A stretch of 64,000 nt of DNA from Flavobacterium zepuense (GTDB lineage: Bacteria; Bacteroidota; Bacteroidia; Flavobacteriales; Flavobacteriaceae). The position numbers and the translations under genes are program-made. Below the pieces are notes generated by a model. It did no database searches. It was not told the origin of the DNA and saw nothing but the letters and a program-made list of their open reading frames with translations. Position 1 is the first letter of the stretch; each line of letters starts with the position of its first letter. Location of the stretch: assembly GCF_007097145.1 (NCBI RefSeq), contig NZ_VJVZ01000002.1:186001-250000 (forward strand), given 5' to 3'. This document shows positions 54,696 to 61,867 of the stretch, piece by piece.

Positions 54696-54723
54696 CACCT
54701 GTACAGTACTTACTTTTATATAG

Positions 54724-54731
54724 CAAAGGTA
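54724..54731 (-). promoter_or_regulatory. Candidate -7 box of the HxlR gene
   Basis: On the minus strand this reads TACCTTTG, matching TAnnTTTG, with TTGG (54757-54754) at a 22-nt spacing. Transcription would begin near 54717 and cross the inverted repeat. Confidence 0.55.
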
Positions 54732-54770
54732 CGTAGTTTTACATTCAGTATTAACCAACATCAATAAAAA

Positions 54771-55181
54771 ATGAAATACAGTTTATTAGCAGGCAGGATA
54801 TTGTTCTCGCTTATCTTTATTATATCATCGTTTGGGCACTTTGGCGAGCAGTCAATCGGTTTTGCCGCAAGCAAGGGTGTGCCGCTTGCGGGCGTATTGG
54901 TTCCACTATCGGGTATTATAGAATTATTTGGTGGGTTGAGCATTATACTTGGATACAAAACAAAATGGGGCGCATGGCTTATAGTCTTGTTTTTACTGCC
55001 AGTTACCTTTATGCTGCACAACTTCTGGACGATAACCGACCCAATGGCGCAGCAAATGGATATGGCTGCTTTTATGAAAAACATCTCTATGATAGGCGCG
55101 GCGCTTATCATTGCTTACCACGGCGCCGGGCCGCTGAGTTTAGATAACAGGGCTACCCGCAATAATGATATGCTTGAGTAA
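54771..55181 (+). CDS. DoxX family membrane protein
   Basis: 136 residues with four membrane helices (about 5-22, 40-60, 68-88 and 100-120). Family phrases are LAGRILFSLIFIISSFGHF, AASKGVPLAGVLVPLSGIIELFGGLSIILG and HNFWTITDPMAQQMDMAAFMKNISMIGAALIIAYHGAGPLSLD. DoxX-like proteins are linked to thiosulfate oxidation or redox and electrophile stress, depending on the group. The divergent HxlR regulator is the commonest neighbour for the stress-linked type. The exact role is unknown. Confidence 0.92.
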   Translation: MKYSLLAGRILFSLIFIISSFGHFGEQSIGFAASKGVPLAGVLVPLSGIIELFGGLSIILGYKTKWGAWLIVLFLLPVTFMLHNFWTITDPMAQQMDMAAFMKNISMIGAALIIAYHGAGPLSLDNRATRNNDMLE

Positions 55182-55325
55182 ATTACTTAGACAATCATTC
55201 TTACCCTACTCCCTAATATTTAGCAAAATCCTATGGTATCCTTAGCATATATTTTAGATATGGAGTAGTAACTTTGGTAAACAGAAAAGGATAAAACCAC
55301 TCTAAAATACGCAACTCTATATATA

Positions 55326-55370
55326 CAGCACCCTGTAGTTTACACTAAAACTACAAGGTGCTGCACTTTT
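55326..55370 (+). terminator. Long hairpin upstream of polA
   Basis: CAGCACC-(C)-TGTAGTTT and AAACTACA-A-GGTGCTG pair over about 15 bp with a short loop (ACACTA), followed by CACTTTTAT. It lies about 145 nt after the DoxX stop, so it may end that transcript or a longer one. Confidence 0.75.
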
Positions 55371-55437
55371 ATAAAAAGCACCCCGGGGCTTCTTATTGTG
55401 GTGCGGTTTGCTTATTTTTACGGCAAATAATTTTTTC

Positions 55438-58272
55438 ATGTCTCAACAAAAACGACTTTTCCTGCTCGATGCTTACGCCCTTATATTTCGTGGTTATTAT
55501 GCGTTTATAAAAAATCCGCGCATTAACTCCAAAGGCATGGATACCAGCGCCATTATGGGTTTTATGAACTCGTTGCTGGATGTTATTAAACGCGAACGCC
55601 CAGACCATTTAGCGGTTGCATTTGATAAGGAAGGTAGCACCGTACGTACCGAAATGTATACTGCATACAAAGCCAACCGCGATGAAACGCCCGAGGCTAT
55701 AAAAATATCCATCCCCTACATACAGGCATTGCTAAAGGCCATGCACATACCGGTAATTGAGTCGGCGGGTTGTGAGGCAGATGACCTTATAGGCACCATT
55801 GCCAAGCAGGCCGAGAAACAGGGCTACCAGGTTTTTATGGTAACACCCGATAAAGATTTTGCACAGCTGGTAAGCGAAAATATTTTTATGTACCGCCCTG
55901 CCCGTATGGGTAACGGTATAGAAATTTGGGGTGTGCCCGAAGTGTTAGCCCGTTTTGAGATCGAGCGCCCTGAGCAGGTTATTGATTATTTAGGGATGAT
56001 GGGCGATGCGGTAGATAACATTCCCGGACTGCCGGGAGTAGGCGAAAAGACAGCTAAAAAGTTCCTGAAAGATTATGGTACTATGGAGAACCTACTTGCC
56101 AACACGCACGAGCTTAAAGGCAAACTGCGCGAAAACATTGAGGCCAATAAAGAAAAAGGCATTATGTCTAAAAAACTGGCAACTATTATAATAGATTGCG
56201 ATGTTACCTTTAACGAGCATGATTACGAATTAACCAAGCCCGATACCTCAAAGGTAGAAGAGCTTTTTAACGAACTGGAGTTTCGCCGTATGGCGGATCA
56301 GTTTCATAAACTGTTCTCTCATGGCGAAGAGTTTGACCAGGTGGCTACAACAGGTTATTCGCCAACGCAGACCATACTTAAGCCAACGCAGCAATTTGAC
56401 TTGTTTAACGATGGCGCAGCCGACCCTGAAACTGCTGCCGATACTCCCGGCTTTTATAAAACACTTGAAAATACCGACCATCATTACCAGCTTGTACAGG
56501 GCAACATGGCCATTAGCCTGCTGTTGCGAGACCTGCTTAAACAGCCCTGCGTGAGCTTTGATACTGAAACGACCGATATTTGTGCCCTTACAGCAGAATT
56601 GGTAGGGCTTTCTTTCTCATGGGAAAAAGGCAAAGGCTTTTACGTTCCCGTGCCTGCTGACCGTGATGAGGCACAGGAAATTATAAACAAGTTCATTCCG
56701 TTTTTTGAAGATGAGACGATTGAAAAGGTGGGCCAAAATCTTAAATACGACCTTGAAATATTAGCCAACTATGGTATTACCGTAAAAGGTAAATTCTTTG
56801 ATACCATGATTGCGCATTACCTTATCAATCCGGATATGCGCCACGGTATGGACATTCTTGCCGAAACGTATCTGCGCTACTCGCCTATGCCTATTGAGGC
56901 CCTGATTGGTAAAAAAGGCAAAGGCCAGAAAACCATGCGCGATGTAGAGTTAGAGCTGGTTAAAGAATATGCTGCCGAGGATGCCGATGTTACCTTACAA
57001 CTAAAAGAAATATTTGCCCCGGAACTGGAACGTACCGGTACCCGCAAATTATTTGACGAAATAGAGATTCCGCTAATGCCGGTACTGGCCTATATGGAGC
57101 AGGAAGGCATTAACCTTGATACCGCTTATCTTAAAGAGCTTTCGGGTGAATTGAGCACCGACATTAAGGCATTAGAACTCCGCATTTACGAAACCGCGGG
57201 CCAGAGTTTCAACCTTGGATCGCCAAAACAGCTGGGAGAAATATTATTCGACAAGCTAAAAATTGGTGGTAATAAAATTAAAAAAACCAAGACCGGCCAG
57301 TATGCCACCGGTGAAGAGGTTTTATCATACCTTGCATTAGAAAACCCTATAGTTCAGGATATTTTAGAGTGGCGCCAACTAATCAAGCTGCAAAACACCT
57401 ATGTAGATGCGCTGCCGTTACAGGTTAAACTGCTCACCGGCCGCGTACATACTGATTATATGCAAACCGTAGCCGCCACCGGCCGCCTTAGCTCTAACAA
57501 CCCTAACCTGCAAAACATTCCTATCCGTACACAAAGGGGCAGGCAGATACGTAAAGCCTTTGTGGCACGCGATGAAAATTACACCATAGTATCTGCGGAT
57601 TACTCGCAAATAGAACTGCGCATTATTGCAGCACTAAGCGGAGACCCCGAAATGATACGTTCGTTTAAAAACGGAGAGGATATTCACGCCTCTACAGCAT
57701 CAAAAGTATTTAATGTACCGTTAGAAGAGGTTACCCGCGAACAGCGTAGCCATGCTAAAACAGTAAACTTTGGTATTGTGTACGGGGTTTCGGCATTTGG
57801 TTTAAGTAACCAAACGTCGCTTAGCCGTGGCGAATCTAAAGACCTTATTGATGCGTATTACAAAACCTACCCAAGGCTTAAGCAATACATTGGCGAGCAG
57901 GTAGAAATTGCCCGCGAGCAGGGCTTTGTACAAACCATATCAGGCCGCAGGAGGTACTTAAAAGACATTAACTCGCAAAACCAGGTAGTACGTGGCGGTG
58001 CCGAGCGTAATGCCGTTAATGCCCCTATACAGGGCAGCGCGGCAGATATTATTAAAATTGCCATGATAAACATCCATAAAAGGCTTATTACTGAGAACTG
58101 GCAAAGTAAAATGCTGTTACAGGTACACGATGAGCTTGTGTTTGATGTGCATAACAGCGAATTGGAACGCATCAAACCCATGATAAAAGAAGAAATGGAA
58201 AGTGCCTTTACTTTAGAAGTTCCGTTAGAGGTAGATCTTGGCGAAGGGCTTAACTGGCTGGAGGCGCATTAA
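55438..58272 (+). CDS. polA: DNA polymerase I
   Basis: 944 residues from the ATG at 55438 (MSQQKRLFLLDAYALIFRGYYAF); the upstream in-frame TTG at 55396 is rejected as outside the family. The 5'-3' exonuclease domain (1 to about 290) has ACEADDLIGTIAKQ and MGDAVDNIPGLPGVGEKTA. The 3'-5' proofreading domain (about 350-530) keeps FDTETTD and the later ENxxD-type motif QNLKYDLEILANYG, so it appears active. The polymerase domain has SADYSQIELRIIAALSGD (motif A), RSHAKTVNFGIVYG (motif B) and LLQVHDELVFDVH (motif C). A complete three-domain enzyme. Confidence 0.96.
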   Translation: MSQQKRLFLLDAYALIFRGYYAFIKNPRINSKGMDTSAIMGFMNSLLDVIKRERPDHLAVAFDKEGSTVRTEMYTAYKANRDETPEAIKISIPYIQALLKAMHIPVIESAGCEADDLIGTIAKQAEKQGYQVFMVTPDKDFAQLVSENIFMYRPARMGNGIEIWGVPEVLARFEIERPEQVIDYLGMMGDAVDNIPGLPGVGEKTAKKFLKDYGTMENLLANTHELKGKLRENIEANKEKGIMSKKLATIIIDCDVTFNEHDYELTKPDTSKVEELFNELEFRRMADQFHKLFSHGEEFDQVATTGYSPTQTILKPTQQFDLFNDGAADPETAADTPGFYKTLENTDHHYQLVQGNMAISLLLRDLLKQPCVSFDTETTDICALTAELVGLSFSWEKGKGFYVPVPADRDEAQEIINKFIPFFEDETIEKVGQNLKYDLEILANYGITVKGKFFDTMIAHYLINPDMRHGMDILAETYLRYSPMPIEALIGKKGKGQKTMRDVELELVKEYAAEDADVTLQLKEIFAPELERTGTRKLFDEIEIPLMPVLAYMEQEGINLDTAYLKELSGELSTDIKALELRIYETAGQSFNLGSPKQLGEILFDKLKIGGNKIKKTKTGQYATGEEVLSYLALENPIVQDILEWRQLIKLQNTYVDALPLQVKLLTGRVHTDYMQTVAATGRLSSNNPNLQNIPIRTQRGRQIRKAFVARDENYTIVSADYSQIELRIIAALSGDPEMIRSFKNGEDIHASTASKVFNVPLEEVTREQRSHAKTVNFGIVYGVSAFGLSNQTSLSRGESKDLIDAYYKTYPRLKQYIGEQVEIAREQGFVQTISGRRRYLKDINSQNQVVRGGAERNAVNAPIQGSAADIIKIAMINIHKRLITENWQSKMLLQVHDELVFDVHNSELERIKPMIKEEMESAFTLEVPLEVDLGEGLNWLEAH

Positions 58273-58345
58273 TAAAATGCAATTCCCTACCCTGTTAACC
58301 ACATAATCAATACCATTGTTCATTCAGCTACAAACAAACCCATTT

Positions 58346-59143
58346 ATGGATATTTACCATATAACACAGCCAACTGCGCCTAAAGTGCCCATTATAATAA
58401 GTTCGCCGCATTCCGGCACCTATTTCCCTCCTGACATCGCCTCCAGGCTTAAGCCCGAAATGGCACAGCGGCCTGATGATGCCGACTGGTTTATAGACCG
58501 CCTGTACGATTTTGCCCCGCAAATGGGCATCACACTTATAAAGGCCAACTACTGCCGCTGGGTTATAGACCTTAACCGCGACCCCGAAAGCAAGCCCCTG
58601 TATACCGATGGGCGTGTAATTACCGGCCTGGTGCCGCTTACCAATTTTAACGGTGAGCCATTGTATGCAACTGGCGAGCCTGATGATACAGAGATTGCCG
58701 AAAGGGTAACACAATACTATGTGCCGTACCACGATAAGGTAAACGAGCTGTTACAGCAAACCAAAGAAGAGTTTGGAGTGGCGTTGCTGTTTGATGCGCA
58801 CTCCATCCGCAAGGTAGTGCCGGGCATCCGCCAGGAGCCATTCCCTGAACTGATACTTGGCGATAACGACGGGGCTTCGGCTTCCGCCGAGATTATCAGC
58901 GCCGCCTGGGCCGCCCTGCAAAGCAGCGGCTACGAGGCAGAACACAACCACCCGTTTAAGGGCGGGCATATAACACGTTACTTTGGGCAGCCTCAAAACA
59001 ACATCCATGCCCTGCAGCTAGAAATGGCCAAGACCAATTATATGGATACCTCCGAGACGGAGTATGACGATGCCAATGCTTCTAAAATACGCGGGGTGCT
59101 TAAAGGCATGTTCGAGCAACTTATCAAAACACTTCAGTCGTAA
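58346..59143 (+). CDS. hutG: N-formylglutamate deformylase (FGase family)
   Basis: 265 residues from the ATG at 58346 (MDIYHITQPTAPKVP); an upstream TTG at 58316 is less likely. It belongs to the N-formylglutamate amidohydrolase family: PIIISSPHSGTYFPPDI (metal His), DADWFIDRLYDFAP, VIDLNRDPESKPLY, LLFDAHSIRKVVPG and HPFKGGHITRYFGQP. It releases formate from N-formylglutamate, giving glutamate, the last step of the five-step histidine route. The next gene, hutF, makes its substrate and overlaps by 1 nt. hutH, hutU and hutI are not in the window. Confidence 0.9.
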   Translation: MDIYHITQPTAPKVPIIISSPHSGTYFPPDIASRLKPEMAQRPDDADWFIDRLYDFAPQMGITLIKANYCRWVIDLNRDPESKPLYTDGRVITGLVPLTNFNGEPLYATGEPDDTEIAERVTQYYVPYHDKVNELLQQTKEEFGVALLFDAHSIRKVVPGIRQEPFPELILGDNDGASASAEIISAAWAALQSSGYEAEHNHPFKGGHITRYFGQPQNNIHALQLEMAKTNYMDTSETEYDDANASKIRGVLKGMFEQLIKTLQS

Positions 59144-60522
59144 TGGCAGCTACAACCTATACCTTTAAAGGCCTCTTAACCGAGAATGGATGGATAGCGA
59201 ATGCAGTTGTAGATTTAGATGCGTCAGGAAACGTGATTTCAATATCCGAAAGTGAAATATCAAGGGGTGAATTTGTAAATGGGTATGCATTTCCGGGTTT
59301 CCAGAATGCCCATTCGCATGCCTTTCAGTATGCCATGGCCGGCCTTGCCGAACTGCATGTTGACACCGCAATTCAGGATGATTTCTGGAGCTGGCGCAAC
59401 GCTATGTACGGCCTGGCGCTTACGCTATCACCTAATCAGCTGGAGGTTGTGGCTACAATGCTGTACAGCGAGATGGCACGCCACGGCTATACGGCTGTAG
59501 CAGAGTTTCATTACCTGCACCACGATAAAAATGGTAAACCCTATGCCAACCTCGCCGAAATGGGCGAAAGGCTTGTTGCTGCGGCCCAAAAAGCAGGTAT
59601 CCGCATTACACTGGTGCCCCAGTTTTACCAGCAGGGAGGCTTTGGCCAGGCACCGGTGGATCGCCAAAAACGGTTCATTTCCAACACTATAGATGATTAT
59701 TATAAGTTATTGGAAAGCAGTAAGGCTGCTGCCAAAAACTATACACATGCCAATACCGGAATTGGTATACATTCACTCAGGGCAGTAAAGCCTGAAGATG
59801 TAATTATCATTTGCAACTCGTTAAACAACAGCATTTTACACATACATGTGTCGGAGCAATTAAAAGAGATTGAGGATTGCATTGCCTATCATGGTAAACG
59901 CTCGGTAAAGTGGCTGTTAGATAATTGCAATGTAGATAAGAACTACCACTTAGTGCATGCTACTCACTTGGATGACAGCGAAGTAACCGGTATTGCCAAA
60001 AGCGGTGCCAGTGTGGTGCTGTGCCCAAGTACAGAGGGTAACCTGGGCGATGGGTTGTTCCGCTTTGAGGAGTATAAGAATCAAGGCGGCAACTGGAGCA
60101 TTGGTACCGATAGTCATGTGGGCCTTAACCCGTTGGAAGAGTTACGATTACTGGATTACGGCCAGCGCCTTATAAGCCATAAACGCACCACATTTGTTAC
60201 ACCTGGCCAGGGCGAAAGCGCTTTTAATGCCCTAAAAATGGCATGGCAGTCGGGACGGAGGGCTATGAATGCTCTTGATGCTGAATTTTTTGCTGTAGGC
60301 CAACCTTTTGATGCTGCGGTTGTTAAGGCTACATCTCCGTTAATAGCTACGGCCAGCCTGCGCAATTTGTGTAATACGGTTGTGTATTCGGCAGATGTTA
60401 GCGATATGGCGGGTACCATTGTTGCCGGTAAATGGATATGCAAAGACGGGCAGCCGATACATAGTGAAATGGCTGTAAATGATTTTGTTACGGTAATTAA
60501 AGACCTGGGAACGAGATTGTAA
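59143..60522 (+). CDS. hutF: Formimidoylglutamate deiminase
   Basis: 459 residues of the amidohydrolase superfamily. The metal-site motif FQNAHSHAFQYAMAGLAE is near residue 60. HIHVSEQLKEIEDC, HATHLDDSEVTGIAKSGASVVLCPSTEGNLGDGLF and GTDSHVGLNPLEELRLLDYGQRL complete the active site. HutF hydrolyses formimidoylglutamate to N-formylglutamate and ammonia, feeding the FGase encoded just upstream (TAATG overlap). This pair defines the five-step route rather than the formimidoylglutamase or formiminotransferase routes. Confidence 0.93.
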   Translation: MAATTYTFKGLLTENGWIANAVVDLDASGNVISISESEISRGEFVNGYAFPGFQNAHSHAFQYAMAGLAELHVDTAIQDDFWSWRNAMYGLALTLSPNQLEVVATMLYSEMARHGYTAVAEFHYLHHDKNGKPYANLAEMGERLVAAAQKAGIRITLVPQFYQQGGFGQAPVDRQKRFISNTIDDYYKLLESSKAAAKNYTHANTGIGIHSLRAVKPEDVIIICNSLNNSILHIHVSEQLKEIEDCIAYHGKRSVKWLLDNCNVDKNYHLVHATHLDDSEVTGIAKSGASVVLCPSTEGNLGDGLFRFEEYKNQGGNWSIGTDSHVGLNPLEELRLLDYGQRLISHKRTTFVTPGQGESAFNALKMAWQSGRRAMNALDAEFFAVGQPFDAAVVKATSPLIATASLRNLCNTVVYSADVSDMAGTIVAGKWICKDGQPIHSEMAVNDFVTVIKDLGTRL

Positions 60523-60589
60523 TCGCACTATTTCTTATGCTCGGCAGGCTCAGCAGGACAAGCAGAGCATCAAAATGAAATAACTCATC

Positions 60590-60620
60590 TTTGCGCACCC
60601 ACTATAATTACTTATTTTTG
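60590..60620 (+). promoter_or_regulatory. Promoter of the miaE-like gene
   Basis: TTTG (60590-60593), a 19-nt spacer and TATTTTTG (60613-60620) match the Bacteroidota consensus. Start of transcription is expected near 60627, 12 nt before the ATG at 60639. Confidence 0.7.
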
Positions 60621-60638
60621 GCTTTATAATTTGATACT

Positions 60639-61133
60639 ATGCTTGGACTTAAACTGTTAACCGACCCACGTTGGGCTAATATAGCCGAATCTAACTTAGA
60701 GGAGATACTAACCGATCATGCCTGGTGTGAGCAAAAGGCAGCCGCTAATGCGCTGTACCTCATCACCAATAACCCGGAACACATTGAGATGGTGCAGACG
60801 CTGGCTGAAATTGCCATTGAAGAAATGCAGCACTTTAATATGGTGGTAGATATCATTAAACAACGCGGTTATAATTTGGGGCGCGAAAAGCGCGATGACT
60901 ATGTGGGTGAGCTGTTTAAGTTCGCTAAAAAAAACTGTAGTAGGCATGAGTCGTTTGTAGACCGGTTATTGTTTGCGGCTATGATTGAGGCCAGGAGCTG
61001 CGAGCGTTTCAGGGTGCTGTCTAAAAATATCGCCGACAAAGAACTGGCTACGTTTTACCATGAGCTTATGGTATCTGAAGCTACACATTACACTACCTTT
61101 TTAGGTTTCGCGCGTCAATACGCTGTGGTGTAG
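60639..61133 (+). CDS. miaE: tRNA-(ms2io6A)-hydroxylase MiaE-like, frameshifted near its 3' end
   Basis: 164 residues. This ferritin-like di-iron fold carries candidate ligands Glu31, Glu62/His65 (IEEMQHF), Glu117 (AMIEARSCERF) and Glu147/His150 (SEATHYTT). MiaE hydroxylates the isopentenyl group of ms2i6A37 in tRNA. The reading frame ends early: after GFARQYA the frame stops at TAG, while the next frame from 61127 encodes GVDVEKRWAEWLEFEGELIQ and more, the family's normal C-terminus, up to TAA at 61219. One base is missing between 61124 and 61127. All metal ligands lie before the shift, so partial function is possible. Confidence 0.88.
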   Translation: MLGLKLLTDPRWANIAESNLEEILTDHAWCEQKAAANALYLITNNPEHIEMVQTLAEIAIEEMQHFNMVVDIIKQRGYNLGREKRDDYVGELFKFAKKNCSRHESFVDRLLFAAMIEARSCERFRVLSKNIADKELATFYHELMVSEATHYTTFLGFARQYAVV

Positions 61134-61219
61134 ATGTTGAAAAACGCTGGGCAGAATGGCTGGAGTTTGAAGGCGAACTTATTCAGAGTTATGGGAAGAG
61201 TGGTGCGGTTCATGGGTAA
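61127..61219 (+). pseudogene. Out-of-frame C-terminal tail of the miaE-like gene
   Basis: 30 codons and a stop in the +1 frame relative to the upstream part, reading GVDVEKRWAEWLEF through SYGKSGAVHG. This is recognisable as the normal end of MiaE-like proteins. It has no start codon of its own and is only translated if the frame is restored. Either a true one-base deletion or a sequencing/assembly error separates it from the body. Confidence 0.85.
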
Positions 61220-61358
61220 CACGTAGAGAGGCATTGCTAAGCGTCTCCAAGCCTATTCTTAATCTTCATTATTGTTTGTTACCGTTCAATCTGACTATTT
61301 ATCCATGTAAGGTTGGGATTTAATCTTAAATACGATTTTTTCCGTATTTTAGCCCACT

Positions 61359-61862
61359 ATGAAAAACCTGTCACGTTATATACTGCTTTTAACCCTTGCT
61401 TTTGTAATGGCATCGGCGGGCGTACATAGGTTTTACGTGTCGGTTTTCCAGATGGAGTATGTCCCTGTTAAGAAAGAAATACGGATAACAGGGCGCATTT
61501 TTATAGACGACCTGGAGGCGGGCCTCAACAAAAAGTACGGTAAAAAACTGTATCTGGGCACACCAAAAGAATCGGGTGAAGCCACGGGCCTGCTCAAAAA
61601 ATATTTTGCAGAAAAGATCGTCGTCAAAATAAACAATAAGCCTAAAGTGCTCACACTTTTAGGCCGCGAGACTGAAGATGATGTGCTTATATGCTACTTT
61701 ACCCTTCCGGCGGAAAGCAAAGTACAAACCATACAGGTCAGCAATACAGTGCTGTTTGATATGTTCAGCGAGCAGCAAAATATAATCCATACCACGGTAA
61801 ACGGTAACAAAAAAAGCCTTTTGCTTACCAATAGCGAAACTTCGGGTACCGTACAATTTTAA
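61359..61862 (+). CDS. DUF6702 family exported protein
   Basis: 167 residues with an N-terminal hydrophobic segment (about 5-22), then the family start HRFYVSVFQMEYVPVKKEIRITGRIFIDDLEAGLNKKYG. The domain is beta-rich and has no catalytic motif (VLTLLGRETEDDVLICYFTLPAE). It lies 5 nt before the M1 metallopeptidase gene, an arrangement I recognise as common in Bacteroidota, so the two probably work together outside the inner membrane. The promoter is not clear; TATTTTAG at 61342-61349 is a weak -7 box. Function is unknown. Confidence 0.83.
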   Translation: MKNLSRYILLLTLAFVMASAGVHRFYVSVFQMEYVPVKKEIRITGRIFIDDLEAGLNKKYGKKLYLGTPKESGEATGLLKKYFAEKIVVKINNKPKVLTLLGRETEDDVLICYFTLPAESKVQTIQVSNTVLFDMFSEQQNIIHTTVNGNKKSLLLTNSETSGTVQF

Positions 61863-61867
61863 ATGTT

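Noticed and set aside
54672..54764. Longer HxlR start
   Set aside because: It would cover the promoter and dyad; the family starts close to the Cys-containing segment after 54671.
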